The notes: generated by a model not told the origin, from the sequence alone. A stretch of 28,103 nt of DNA from GWA1-39-11 sp964640435 (GCA_964640435.1 CAZXFJ010000009.1:1-28103); one strand, 5' to 3'; positions 7,686 to 17,098 are shown, counted from the first letter of the stretch. Program-made: numbers and translations.

Positions 7686-8115
7686 TATTTCAGAAGAACT
7701 AAAAGCTCTTCTTGATAAAATCGGCGTCAACGCAACTATCGATGTTGTTGAGGAAGATGGTAACTTCAAAGTTCACCTAGATGGTGAAGAGAACGCTCTT
7801 CTTATTGGAAAACACGGTAACACATTGTCATCTCTTGAGTTAATTCTTTCTTTAATCGTTGCTAAAAAAACAGGTGAATTCCACCGAGTAATTATTGAAG
7901 TTGGTGGCTGGAGAGCTGAGCGCGAAGATTACCTAAAAGATCTTTCAGAAAGACTTCATTCAGAAGTTATGGAAACAGGAAATGAAAAGGTTGTACGAGG
8001 ACTTAAGCCTTGGGAGCGACGCGTTATTCACATGTACTTATCTGAAATGGGAGATGTTGAAACAGAATCAGAAGGCGAAGGCCGTGACCGCGTACTAGTA
8101 ATTAAAAAGAAATAA
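7666..8115 (+). CDS. jag: Jag/KhpB-type KH-R3H RNA-binding protein
   Basis: Predicted cytoplasmic RNA-binding protein. In Firmicutes KhpB works with KhpA and affects cell division and envelope growth. KH domain at about 22-80 with the GKHG loop (48-51) after LLIG. R3H domain at about 85-149 with R118-xxx-H122 (KPWERRVIHMYL). At 149 aa it lacks the N-terminal Jag-N domain of longer homologues. It starts inside the end of yidC (20-nt overlap), so coupled translation is likely. The gene order with yidC is a well-known bacterial linkage. Confidence 0.9.
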   Translation: MEEIKNNISEELKALLDKIGVNATIDVVEEDGNFKVHLDGEENALLIGKHGNTLSSLELILSLIVAKKTGEFHRVIIEVGGWRAEREDYLKDLSERLHSEVMETGNEKVVRGLKPWERRVIHMYLSEMGDVETESEGEGRDRVLVIKKK

Positions 8116-8142
8116 GTAGTAAACTACTCACATGTTTGTGAG
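8115..8142 (+). promoter_or_regulatory. Two abutting inverted repeats over the start of the ligase-like gene
   Basis: AGTAGT-aa-ACTACT (8115-8128) is followed by CTCACA-tgtt-TGTGAG (8127-8142); the second contains ATG 8132. Each has perfect 6-bp arms. TAAACT (8120-8125) also fits a -10 box, 6 nt before the ATG. An RNA hairpin holding the start codon, or a protein-binding site over the promoter, are both possible. No T-run follows, so an intrinsic terminator is unlikely. Confidence 0.35.
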
Positions 8143-9418
8143 TCTCCAAAAAATATTATTCTTCCTCATTATCTTTTGTCTATCTTTTCAGGTTGGATAT
8201 CATTTCTGGCCAAATTTTGCCTATGTAAGTGGCTTAAGAATTGATTATTTATCCCCTACTTTATATCTTTTAGACATCTTAATTATCCTATATATTCTAC
8301 TTTCTTTCCCTATAATAATTAAGCAAAAAATAAAATTTCCCAAGGATAAAATATTACTCGGGGCTATAATTTTGTTTTTAATATCCCTTATAGTCAGTAG
8401 TTTTATTGCGAAGGACGTTTCTGTTCATCTTTTCGGATTAGCAAAACTTATTGAGTTTTTCCTATTTGCATTTTGTGTTGCAAGGACATTTTCTGCAAAA
8501 GAAATAAAGCCTTATATTTATATACTATGTATATCAGCCCTTATTTCATCGGGCCTTGCAATATGGCAATTAGCCAACCAAGGATCAATCGGTGGTATCC
8601 TATATTTTGTTGGTGAGAGGACCTTTAGTTTATCAACAATTGGTATATCAACGGTTAATATTGGACAACAAGTATTAAGACCCTATGCTTCTTTTCCTCA
8701 TCCAAATGTATTAGGATTCTTTTTGTTGATGACAATTGTTTTTGCGGCAAAACAGGTATTTATTGAGAAAGGCTTTCAGAAATTATTTCTAATCTCCTCA
8801 GTAATTATTTGCGAGTTAGCTTTGTTGTTAACATTCTCAAGAATAGATATTATTCTAAGTACTCTGTTTTTTGTTTGGCTACTAGTTGCAACGGTCAATA
8901 AGAATACTCGCAAATATTCACTTGCCACAGTTGGGATATTAATAATATTGATAGTTATTAGTTTTCCGCAAATAATTAATCAGTATTTTTTGTTTCGTGG
9001 TATAGATTTTCGTGAAGAATTACTAGTTCAGTCATGGACAATACTTCAGAAAAGTCCAATATTTGGGATAGGAATAAATAACTTCTATATTAATCAGCTG
9101 CCTCTTATAAGGCATGTTTCTCCAACCAACTTCCAGCCTCCTCACAATATTTTCGTTTTATGGCTTCTCCAGTTTGGAGTAGCAGGTTTTCTTATTCTTT
9201 TATATATCTTTTATGATGCTTTTAAGTCTGTTTTGTCAAAAATACAAAAAACAAAAGATGAAATGCAGAGTTTTTATCAAGGTATTTTCTTTTTATTGAT
9301 CGCAATAATTATTGCTGGAATGTTCGATCATTACTTCTTGACAGTTGAACAAGGACAAATAATGCTAGCGCTTATTTTGGGTCTTTCATTTACAAGTTTT
9401 AAAAAAGCAAAAAAGTAA
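8132..9418 (+). CDS. O-antigen ligase/polymerase-like membrane protein (Wzy_C family)
   Basis: Predicted polytopic membrane enzyme that would join lipid-linked oligosaccharides to an acceptor or to each other at the outer membrane face. The 428-aa protein has about 10-12 hydrophobic segments from residue 7 to the end. The family's periplasmic loop features are visible: ASFPHPNVLGFF (His190), FREELLVQSWTILQKSPIFGIGINNF at about 293-318 and PPHNIFVLWLLQFGVAG (His338). These match the Wzy_C/WaaL pattern of PHN followed by a hydrophobic helix. The donor cannot be told from sequence. In a likely monoderm CPR cell a role in surface polysaccharide or glycoprotein assembly fits better than classical LPS. 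It starts 16 nt after jag. Confidence 0.82.
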   Translation: MFVSLQKILFFLIIFCLSFQVGYHFWPNFAYVSGLRIDYLSPTLYLLDILIILYILLSFPIIIKQKIKFPKDKILLGAIILFLISLIVSSFIAKDVSVHLFGLAKLIEFFLFAFCVARTFSAKEIKPYIYILCISALISSGLAIWQLANQGSIGGILYFVGERTFSLSTIGISTVNIGQQVLRPYASFPHPNVLGFFLLMTIVFAAKQVFIEKGFQKLFLISSVIICELALLLTFSRIDIILSTLFFVWLLVATVNKNTRKYSLATVGILIILIVISFPQIINQYFLFRGIDFREELLVQSWTILQKSPIFGIGINNFYINQLPLIRHVSPTNFQPPHNIFVLWLLQFGVAGFLILLYIFYDAFKSVLSKIQKTKDEMQSFYQGIFFLLIAIIIAGMFDHYFLTVEQGQIMLALILGLSFTSFKKAKK

Positions 9419-9421
9419 TAG

Positions 9422-11608
9422 TTATGGGTTTGGAGTTGGAGTTGGTGAAAGTAGTTCTGGATGTTGACAGTCTACGCAGTAACGGTCTCCCGTTGGATCT
9501 GTAACAATTGTTTTCTCTTGCTCCTCAACATTATCGGTTTGTCCTTGTTTTGCTAAATCTTGAGTAGTTTTATCAATAAATACTTTCTCACGTGTAATCT
9601 TACCCTTACTATTTTCTTTTCCTCGAATAAGATATTCAAATCTTGTTGGACATCTTCCTTCAGATCCTTCTGCTGGTGCAATTTGTCCCGTATCTGTACA
9701 GACTTGAGTGCCAAATACATTATCAGGTTTTGGTAATGCTTCAGGCTTTGTTCCCTGAAGAAGCTGAGTCATTATGTCATGCCAAATAGGAGCGGCTCCA
9801 GTTACTCCTGAAACGATTCCTCTCATTTGTCTATTGTCATTGTTTCCAACCCACACAGCAACAACGTATGATGGTGTGTATCCAATGGTCCAGTTGTCTC
9901 GGTAGTCATTAGTTGTACCAGTTTTAACAGAAACGGGGTAATTACCCACTTTAAGAGGCGAATTTGTACCGAATGCTTGTGCACGGGCATTGTTATCTTT
10001 AAGAATGTCTGAGATTATAAAAGCAACTCCTGGATCAAGAACTTTTTTACCAAATATAGCACTCTTTGGTGGTTTATATTCTTCAAGTACTTTTCCTTTA
10101 GAATCTGTTACTTTAAGAATTGATTGAAGTGGAACAAGATAACCTCCATTTGCCAATACTCCAAAGGCTTGTGTCATTTCGGTCATATATACCTCTCCTC
10201 CCCCTAGGGTGAGTGAGAGTCCATAACGCTCAGGGTTATCATTAAATGTTGTTATTCCCATAGCAGATGCTGTTGCTACCATGCTCTCAACAGTATTAAG
10301 CTTTAACATCTTAACTGCTGGAATGTTAAGAGAATTTGCAAGAGATTGTCTCATTTGAACTACTCCATGAAACTTACCATCGTAGTTGGCAGGACAATAT
10401 GCTGGTTGGCCACCAGGGTTTTGGAAACATGTTTTCATATCCACAAAAGGAGTAGAAGCGGTATATCCGATCGCAAGTCCCGTTGCATAGTTAATAGGTT
10501 TAATTGATGAACCGGGTTGTCTTTTTGAAATAGTAACGTTTACATTTCCATCTGCTGCAGCATTAAAGTAGTCACGAGATCCAACCATTGCAAGTATTTC
10601 TCCGGTTGCAGGTTGAGTTACTAGTGCTGCTCCATTTGTGACTGTAGGATTATCAAGATCGTCAAGCTCTGCCGTAACTGATGCTTGCGCCATATCCTGG
10701 ATTTCAAGATCAAGTGTTGTTGTAACATTTAGCCCTCCTTGTTCAACAGCGCGTGCCCCATACTTTTGAACTAAAAGATCTTTAATATAAAAGACAAAGT
10801 GTGGAGCAAGGATTTTATTCTGAATCTTTGAAAATTTCAATTCTTCAGCAGCCGCTTTTTTTCTTTGAGCATTTGTAATATATCCTTGGTCTTCCATTGC
10901 TTTTAGAACTTCAAGTTGCCGCTCTTTTCCGAATTCAGGATGTGATCCAAAAGGAGAATATACGCTAGGTGCTTGTGGAAGACCTGAAAGGTAGGCTGAT
11001 TCAGCAAGATCTAACTTTTCAACAGGTTTATCAAAATAAACATAGGATGCAGCTTGTGCTCCCCAAGCAGTTCCTCCATATGAAACTTGGTTAAGATACA
11101 TCTCTAGGATTTTGTTTTTAGGATAGACCGCTTCAACCAGGAAGGAAAGGATGATTTCTTTAACTTTTCTTGAGATGGTCTGCTCATTCGTTAAAAGACT
11201 TGAGCGTACAAGTTGTTGAGTTAAAGTTGATCCACCTTGTACTTGTTGTTTAAAAACAGTAGATATAAAGGCGCGACCAATACCGCGGAGATCGATTGCT
11301 CCATGTTTGTAAAAATCCTTATCCTCAATTGCAATTGTTGCATTTTGAAGATTTTTAGGAATTTTAGCGAGCGACACAAACGTTTGATTGCGATTATTGA
11401 AGAATGTGTATAGAAGCTTTCCGTTTCTATCATATATATTGGTTGATTGAGGGTATTGGCTTATTCCAATGGTGGCCGTAGTAGGGATATCTTTAAGAAC
11501 ATAAAAATATGCTCCGACCGTTACTATTGCTGCAATTATTATTAGAAGTATCGTTTTTATTCCTAGTTTCCACATGCGAAATTTACCAATCTTTTTAAGC
11601 AGTTTCAT
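9422..11608 (-). CDS. Class A penicillin-binding protein, second copy
   Basis: Bifunctional peptidoglycan glycosyltransferase and transpeptidase, 728 aa. Short basic N-terminus, one anchor at about 16-37, then GT51 with TIAIEDKDFY (Glu95), GGSTLTQQL and the second glutamate at about 151. Transpeptidase motifs are S367-S-I-K370, S426-L-N428 and K562-T-G. The tail carries a Cys pair region (TQVCTDTG ... GRCPTRFEY), a C-x-x-C near the end (YCVDCQ) and a Pro/Thr-rich terminus. The tail cysteines are unusual and could be disulphide-linked outside the cell. The first PBP in this window shares the catalytic part but has a long basic N-terminus instead. The gene converges on the ligase-like gene with only 3 nt between the stops. 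Confidence 0.95.
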   Translation of the reverse strand: MKLLKKIGKFRMWKLGIKTILLIIIAAIVTVGAYFYVLKDIPTTATIGISQYPQSTNIYDRNGKLLYTFFNNRNQTFVSLAKIPKNLQNATIAIEDKDFYKHGAIDLRGIGRAFISTVFKQQVQGGSTLTQQLVRSSLLTNEQTISRKVKEIILSFLVEAVYPKNKILEMYLNQVSYGGTAWGAQAASYVYFDKPVEKLDLAESAYLSGLPQAPSVYSPFGSHPEFGKERQLEVLKAMEDQGYITNAQRKKAAAEELKFSKIQNKILAPHFVFYIKDLLVQKYGARAVEQGGLNVTTTLDLEIQDMAQASVTAELDDLDNPTVTNGAALVTQPATGEILAMVGSRDYFNAAADGNVNVTISKRQPGSSIKPINYATGLAIGYTASTPFVDMKTCFQNPGGQPAYCPANYDGKFHGVVQMRQSLANSLNIPAVKMLKLNTVESMVATASAMGITTFNDNPERYGLSLTLGGGEVYMTEMTQAFGVLANGGYLVPLQSILKVTDSKGKVLEEYKPPKSAIFGKKVLDPGVAFIISDILKDNNARAQAFGTNSPLKVGNYPVSVKTGTTNDYRDNWTIGYTPSYVVAVWVGNNDNRQMRGIVSGVTGAAPIWHDIMTQLLQGTKPEALPKPDNVFGTQVCTDTGQIAPAEGSEGRCPTRFEYLIRGKENSKGKITREKVFIDKTTQDLAKQGQTDNVEEQEKTIVTDPTGDRYCVDCQHPELLSPTPTPNP

Positions 11609-11689
11609 TAATAATAGCAGGTTCCTCCTCGCAGTTTTGGGCTCGGCAGGGTTATATTTAAGACTAAAATATTATATCATAAGGGAACG
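11609..11689. promoter_or_regulatory. Divergent promoter region with shared -10 sequence
   Basis: On the minus strand TGaTATAAT (11679-11671) can serve the PBP gene, giving a leader of about 55 nt that contains a C/G-rich block and GAGGAGG about 15 nt before ATG 11608. On the plus strand TATCAT (11675-11680) can serve the CvpA-CAP gene, 9 nt before ATG 11690. The two -10 elements occupy the same DNA. GAGGAGG is the best Shine-Dalgarno-like string in the window, though its spacing is long. Confidence 0.45.
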
Positions 11690-12694
11690 ATGCAAACATA
11701 TTTTGAGTTCTTAGGACAAATTTTTAGCCTTCTACCATTTAATATATTTGACCTCTTAATTTTACTCACTCTAGCACTTTACGTATTTGAAGACGCAATT
11801 TTTGGTATTGTTTCAGCAGGTGTTGGTTTTGTTTCAATCGTTCTAGCTTTTTTTGTTGGACTTGTTTTCTATAGTCCGATTTCAAAAATACTTGTTAGTA
11901 CTTTTTCTCTAACTAAAGGAATATCTGACGCAATTGCTTTTTTGATTGTTACAGGTCTCTCATTTGTTTTGTTCTCTGCTCTGTTTTCGTATCTCAGGAC
12001 AAAGTATATAAAGGTGGACTTTCCGCCACTACTTGACCGTACTGGTGGAGCAATTTTTGGATTTTTATCATTTTTCTTTATCTCATCATTTGCGATATCT
12101 CTTCTTTTATCTTTTCCTGTTTCGACTGTAATTAAAAATTCAATAAAGTCTTCGATTTCAGGAAGATTTCTTTTTGCAAGAACTCAAGGGATGGAAGGTT
12201 ATGTGAGGCAAGTATTTGGAGGTGCGATTCAGGACACAATTAACTTTTTGACTGTTGAGCCAAGTTCTCAAGCCTCAGTTGATCTTCGTTTTAAAACTGA
12301 TAAATACAAAAGAGATAGTAAAGCTGAATCTCAGATGCTTACGCTTGTTAATGCAGAAAGACAAAAAAGAGGCCTCGCACCACTTATTATGGACGAAGAG
12401 TTGCAAGAAGTTGCAAGAGATCATGCTGCTGACATGTTAAAACGTGGATATTTTTCTCATTACACACCAGAAGGACTGTCTCCTTTTGATCGAATGGCAG
12501 AACATGATGTTGAATACCAATATGCAGGAGAGAATTTAGCCTTTGCGCCAGACGTGACAATTGCAATGGATGGACTTATGAAGAGTCCTGGACATAAAGC
12601 AAATATTTTATCTTCAAATTATGGAAGAGTTGGAATTGGAGTATTAGATGCTGGTATTTATGGTGAGATGTTTGTTCAAGAGTTTAAAGACTAG
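11690..12694 (+). CDS. CvpA-like membrane domain fused to an extracellular SCP/CAP domain
   Basis: The 334-aa protein has four hydrophobic segments at about 17-35, 38-62, 78-100 and 120-143. This resembles the CvpA (colicin V production) domain, with LLDRTGGAIFGFLSFFF as the typical last helix. A linker leads to a CAP/SCP domain at about 212-334: LTLVNAERQKRGLAPL, ARDHAADML, FSHYTPEG (His257), YAGENLAF (Glu281) and SPGHKANIL (His302). The two histidines and the glutamates form the cavity seen in bacterial CAP proteins, which may bind metal or lipid; the true substrate is unknown. AAGGGA lies just upstream of ATG 11690. Its TAG overlaps the opposite gene's stop in the four bases CTAG. Confidence 0.85.
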   Translation: MQTYFEFLGQIFSLLPFNIFDLLILLTLALYVFEDAIFGIVSAGVGFVSIVLAFFVGLVFYSPISKILVSTFSLTKGISDAIAFLIVTGLSFVLFSALFSYLRTKYIKVDFPPLLDRTGGAIFGFLSFFFISSFAISLLLSFPVSTVIKNSIKSSISGRFLFARTQGMEGYVRQVFGGAIQDTINFLTVEPSSQASVDLRFKTDKYKRDSKAESQMLTLVNAERQKRGLAPLIMDEELQEVARDHAADMLKRGYFSHYTPEGLSPFDRMAEHDVEYQYAGENLAFAPDVTIAMDGLMKSPGHKANILSSNYGRVGIGVLDAGIYGEMFVQEFKD

Positions 12695-14418
12695 TTGATT
12701 TTAAAAACAACATAATCTCCAAAATCTTCAATCAGTTGTACTGACGTGTTTTGTCCGAGTTTTTCAACGATAGTGTCCCCATCATATTTTAGATTTTTAT
12801 TGTTAAAGTTTTTGTCGTAGCCTGCCCTGTCAATTATTATGTAGTCGACTCCCTGTTTTTTTATTTTCTTGATACTTTCGTTTGAAGGAAAGTTATTAGT
12901 CAAATAAGTCAAGTTTTCCTGCCATGCAGGAGGAAAGAATCCAGAATATCCATTTACAGTTCTTCTAAAATTTGCAGTTGAATAATAATTTCTTAACATC
13001 TCGTCTGGTGCATATTGTGAATTCCAGTTATATGCAGGCATTATTAGACTCGATGAATCATTAGGAGTCTTGTTTAGCCACTCAAATACTTTGGGAAAAT
13101 TTTGTTTCTGAACTACCCTTACATATGTATATGGAAAGTTAAATTCCAAAATGCATCCAAGAATTAAAGTTAAATATATAAATAATTGTGCTCTTTTTGA
13201 TTCATTCAATAGGATCTGATGTAAAACATAGGCAACGACTACTGCTATACAGATTACAAATAGCATTTCAAATCGAGCAGAGTTTCTAAATCCAGCAAAT
13301 CCAGGTAAGACGTAGTACGCCAATGCATAAGGAAGCGGAATAGGAAATGGTATGTGAAGCGTTTGTCTTCCTAAGTGAAGCGCGGGGCCAAGACTTAAAA
13401 CTAATCCTACAAGTGAAGTTATGAAAAAGGAATTAAGTATAAAGTTTTTCTTTTTTAAGTTTTTAATTATGTACCAGGTGGAAAACAAAATAAGCAAAGT
13501 AAATACAAAACCTAAATATCCTGGCTTAAATTCATTATTTTGCGAGACTTGGTTAATTGGGAGTGAAATCAAAACGTCATGCAGCTTTGTGTGGATTGAG
13601 GGGTATAAAAGGTCTTCTGGTTGAAGCGCGAAATGAATCGCATCTCTTATGTTTCTTGTATATTCAAATTCTTTTGAAACAAGAAAATAGGGAATGGATA
13701 CGAAAACTACTAAGGCAAGGGACGTAATAAAAAGAGAAAGTGTCCTCTTGTTTATTAGTTTTTTTGCTTTCTTTTGCTGGTAGAAAAGGAAATAAGTGAA
13801 GATAACTGCATAGGAAAAGAGTATAAAATATCCTGGCATAAAACTGTTGTATGTTTGGATAACAAAAAAGAAAAGGCTTATGGCAAGGTATTTTATTTTT
13901 TGTTCTTGAATAAATATTAAGAAGAAGAGGATGGCGAGTGGCACAAATTCAACTGACAAAATTTGAAGGTGCGTTGTCTTGTCTAAGGTAAATGGTGACA
14001 TAATTACGAGAATTCCTCCAAGAATTGAAGCCAAAAAGTTTCGTGTTAAATAAAAACAAAGAAGAAAGATAGAGAAACCTAAAAATATAAATGAAGAAAT
14101 TAATGTAAAGTTAAAAGTTGCAATTGGCTGCCCTATTATTTTAAGTGGCACAATCGCCACAATACTTGTTGTCAAAAGTAGATCAGAGTATGCAAGTGTT
14201 AAATTGTATGGATAATACAGATTTGCGTTAAACAATTTAAGCGGATTATTAGAGAGCGCATGAATTACCCAGTTCTGAATCCATGTAATAACAAACTCAT
14301 CTCCTATTCCCACAGAAAAGTCGCCAAGATGAAAAATAAGCGGGTATGTAATGAAAATTGTAAGGGTTAAAAAAACAAGGAAAGCAGAAATATAAAGCAG
14401 AAAATTTTTGTTAAGCAT
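12691..14418 (-). CDS. GT-C-like polytopic membrane protein
   Basis: 575 aa with about 11-12 hydrophobic helices from residue 6 to about 410, followed by a soluble C-terminal part of about 150 residues. The first extracytoplasmic loop has GDEFVITWIQNW (Asp40-Glu41), an acidic pair placed as in GT-C glycosyltransferases that use polyprenyl-linked sugars. PGFAGFRNSARFEML near helix 9 and the soluble tail recall YfhO/mannosyltransferase-type proteins. Its role is probably sugar transfer to a surface polymer or protein; donor and acceptor are unknown. It follows the DUF4012 gene by 19 nt. A TAAAAT 10 nt before the ATG could add an internal promoter. Confidence 0.6.
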   Translation of the reverse strand: MLNKNFLLYISAFLVFLTLTIFITYPLIFHLGDFSVGIGDEFVITWIQNWVIHALSNNPLKLFNANLYYPYNLTLAYSDLLLTTSIVAIVPLKIIGQPIATFNFTLISSFIFLGFSIFLLCFYLTRNFLASILGGILVIMSPFTLDKTTHLQILSVEFVPLAILFFLIFIQEQKIKYLAISLFFFVIQTYNSFMPGYFILFSYAVIFTYFLFYQQKKAKKLINKRTLSLFITSLALVVFVSIPYFLVSKEFEYTRNIRDAIHFALQPEDLLYPSIHTKLHDVLISLPINQVSQNNEFKPGYLGFVFTLLILFSTWYIIKNLKKKNFILNSFFITSLVGLVLSLGPALHLGRQTLHIPFPIPLPYALAYYVLPGFAGFRNSARFEMLFVICIAVVVAYVLHQILLNESKRAQLFIYLTLILGCILEFNFPYTYVRVVQKQNFPKVFEWLNKTPNDSSSLIMPAYNWNSQYAPDEMLRNYYSTANFRRTVNGYSGFFPPAWQENLTYLTNNFPSNESIKKIKKQGVDYIIIDRAGYDKNFNNKNLKYDGDTIVEKLGQNTSVQLIEDFGDYVVFKIN

Positions 14419-14437
14419 TTATGCGCTTATTTTAAGG

Positions 14438-17092
14438 CTACTTCTTTATAAACTCAATATTAAATTCTTCATCAGTATTTATTGTCTTCTTAATTTGGAT
14501 TGACCCAGGAGTTAGATGAGCGCCTTTAACTTCCCGAGCGGAGTAATTATTTGCATAATCAAGGTCAAGCACAAACGGATAATTACTTGTGCCAGGTTGC
14601 TTTATGTAAAGCAGTGAATAGTCTATTGTTGGTGCACTTGGTATTCTCGCACCGTTCTTGTAGGTGACCTCAATAATTTGATTTGATTTTTCAGGCACCG
14701 ATATTACAAAGCCAAAGAAATATTTCCCAAATTCGCTACCCGTCTCTACTTCAAGATTTGATGAAGGTTTGAATCTATTATCTTCGTGGGTTTTGGTAGT
14801 AGGCATATCTACAACTTTTTGTTCTTCTCCATTTATCTTTACGGTAAGGATATCGCTTCCTTCTGGAACATAGAACCGTATAAATGCGGCATAAGTTTTG
14901 TCATATGCATTTGTTATAGTCTGAGTAACAGTTGAAGTTATTGTGTCTGCTAAATTGACTTTATACTCAGTTTTCCTTGCGACATTTATATTTGCTTTAT
15001 TCACTCCAATATTTGCCTCATTTATTGCCAAGAAATCAGAAATAGTTGAAATACTTGCAGGTCTTGTATCTTTATATTCACCACCAAAGCCTGCGGTTGA
15101 AAAGGCTGACTGAACTGAATTTTGTCCAAACGCAAAGAGAACGTTTTTTTCTGAGGCAAGTTTAGGAATTAGCTTTATGACTTTAGCAGCATCATTTGGG
15201 TTATCCTGGATTTTAATCAGAAGCGCATTGTATAAAGCATTTAAGACGTCTCTTTTTTGAGTTGATCCCGGGAAAAAGTTGTTATCAATTGTCTCTTGAA
15301 GAAAATCAAATGCATTTTGTCCTGTTAGTGTTTTGTTGTAGCCAGTAAGTTTTATTGGACCAACAGCATTAATAATTTGTTTTACAGCTTCATAATTTAT
15401 AGCTATAACTCCGTCGACTTTTCCTCCACCCTCTTGATCAAAAAGATTTGCAGCAACTCTTGCTGAAGTTTGAAAATCAGGATTAAAGTTGCTGTCACGA
15501 AGATAAAGATCGGGTTGAAGATACCAGCGAACAATATATGGTGGTTCAACGTGGGTTTTAAGCTGCCCATCATAGTCGTAAACATCGTTTATTTTAAGAT
15601 CTACTATTTTTCCATCCTTTATTTTGAGAAGTCCTATGGAGCCAATAAAGCCACCGGTTGGTCTTAGTTCTCCATTGTTTTGGAAAAGCAGTAGGTAGTT
15701 TTTCTCCTGTCCATATCCTGCCACATCTGGAATTACGTTAACAAGTGCAAGCATTTTTGAAATTTCAGGAGAAATTGCTCCATTAAGCCTTTCGTTTCCA
15801 AGACTTTTCTTAAGATCTTGAGTTTTAAAATAAAGATAAAGTGCATCTGCTAAAACATTATCAAGTGTAGTTCTATCAAGTCCTTTGGCAGCAGATCTTA
15901 ATACTCCTAAGTCTTGTGCTGCAAGAGTCACAAGAGCTGAGGCTTCAGTAAAATCATCGTACTTTGCTGCAAGCTCCGCGCCACCTGCTGCCTTTACAGC
16001 CTGTATAACAAGGCGAATATTTGGTGAAGTAGCATTTAAAAATATCTGAGAATTATTGTTGTAATCTATTGCAGTTTTGTAATCCTGTCTTTCGAATGCA
16101 TCAACTGCTGCTTTAAAAGTAAAAAGACCTAGGGCAAAAAGGATAACAGAGGTAGATATATAGACAAGAATTGCTATAAGAAAAGCGCTTGCCGCAAGCT
16201 TTATTTTTCCTCTTGATGATTTTATACTCTTTGCAGCTTTTTCAATTTTACTCTTCTCTTCTTCGGGTTCATTATCAATGTTTTGAAAATTTGAAATGCT
16301 TTTCTCAAAGCCAATAAAGTATGGGTCAAGATATACGGGTGTGGCTCCTGTTTTGGTCTCAATTAATTGCGAGATTTCTTTATGCGTTTGTTCTATGGAT
16401 TCACTTGAAGAATCAACTGAAAAGTTTACTTCAAGATCAGGTTCAATACGCTTTAATATATGAATTGCTGAAAGATAAGTTTCAGGTGTTTTGTAGAAAA
16501 GATAATAAAACTTTTGAGCTTTTGCTGGTCCTAAAAGAATTTGTGAAATTCCATTTATTGCATCTGGCAAATATATAGGAAAAATTGGACTCAGATCATT
16601 ACTCGATATTTTGAAGCTCTTTTTAACGAGTGCCTGTTTAATCAGTCTTACAACATCGTTATCGGGTATTAGGTTTCTTTTTTCAGAGTAAGCCTCTCCG
16701 TATATTAAAAAGTAGAAGTTAGGATTTCTTTTGTACTCAAGTGGTATATCTAAGAATTGTTCTACTTGGTTCGCATTTATTATTACAACGGTTCTAGTAT
16801 TGTCCTCAATAAGTTTTTTAAAGATATGTTGTAGATAATTTCTCTCGCGTCCTTCTTGCGGATATATCACCGCATAATCAAGTTTTTCCTCTAAATTATT
16901 AATAAGATATGCAGATTTTGTGTCTATGCGGTAAAAATCTTCAGCTCCAGGTATGTTCTCGTCAGATACGTATGCAATCTTAAACTCGTCACTAAATTTA
17001 TCAATAAGAATATTTAAAAGAGGATTATCTTTTCCAGCAAAAAGAATTATTGGTTTTTCCTTATCAAGGGTTTCAATTTGAAGTTGGGGCAT
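14438..17092 (-). CDS. DUF4012 surface protein with N-terminal nucleotide-sugar-epimerase-like domain
   Basis: 884 aa. The first 150 residues begin with the beta strand KPIILFAGKDNPLLNIL and repeat beta-alpha units, resembling a divergent Rossmann domain, though no clear GxxGxxG is seen. One membrane segment lies at about 299-325. Outside it a helical region (about 330-450) leads to the DUF4012 core, with the diagnostic QNNGELRPTGGFIGSIG (471-487), followed by RWYLQPDLYLRDSNFNPDF and a beta-rich C-terminus. DUF4012 proteins are common in CPR and Actinobacteria; their activity is not established, but a link to cell-envelope polymers is plausible. The predicted transcript start coincides with ATG 17092. 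Confidence 0.8.
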   Translation of the reverse strand: MPQLQIETLDKEKPIILFAGKDNPLLNILIDKFSDEFKIAYVSDENIPGAEDFYRIDTKSAYLINNLEEKLDYAVIYPQEGRERNYLQHIFKKLIEDNTRTVVIINANQVEQFLDIPLEYKRNPNFYFLIYGEAYSEKRNLIPDNDVVRLIKQALVKKSFKISSNDLSPIFPIYLPDAINGISQILLGPAKAQKFYYLFYKTPETYLSAIHILKRIEPDLEVNFSVDSSSESIEQTHKEISQLIETKTGATPVYLDPYFIGFEKSISNFQNIDNEPEEEKSKIEKAAKSIKSSRGKIKLAASAFLIAILVYISTSVILFALGLFTFKAAVDAFERQDYKTAIDYNNNSQIFLNATSPNIRLVIQAVKAAGGAELAAKYDDFTEASALVTLAAQDLGVLRSAAKGLDRTTLDNVLADALYLYFKTQDLKKSLGNERLNGAISPEISKMLALVNVIPDVAGYGQEKNYLLLFQNNGELRPTGGFIGSIGLLKIKDGKIVDLKINDVYDYDGQLKTHVEPPYIVRWYLQPDLYLRDSNFNPDFQTSARVAANLFDQEGGGKVDGVIAINYEAVKQIINAVGPIKLTGYNKTLTGQNAFDFLQETIDNNFFPGSTQKRDVLNALYNALLIKIQDNPNDAAKVIKLIPKLASEKNVLFAFGQNSVQSAFSTAGFGGEYKDTRPASISTISDFLAINEANIGVNKANINVARKTEYKVNLADTITSTVTQTITNAYDKTYAAFIRFYVPEGSDILTVKINGEEQKVVDMPTTKTHEDNRFKPSSNLEVETGSEFGKYFFGFVISVPEKSNQIIEVTYKNGARIPSAPTIDYSLLYIKQPGTSNYPFVLDLDYANNYSAREVKGAHLTPGSIQIKKTINTDEEFNIEFIKK

Positions 17093-17098
17093 GAATAT

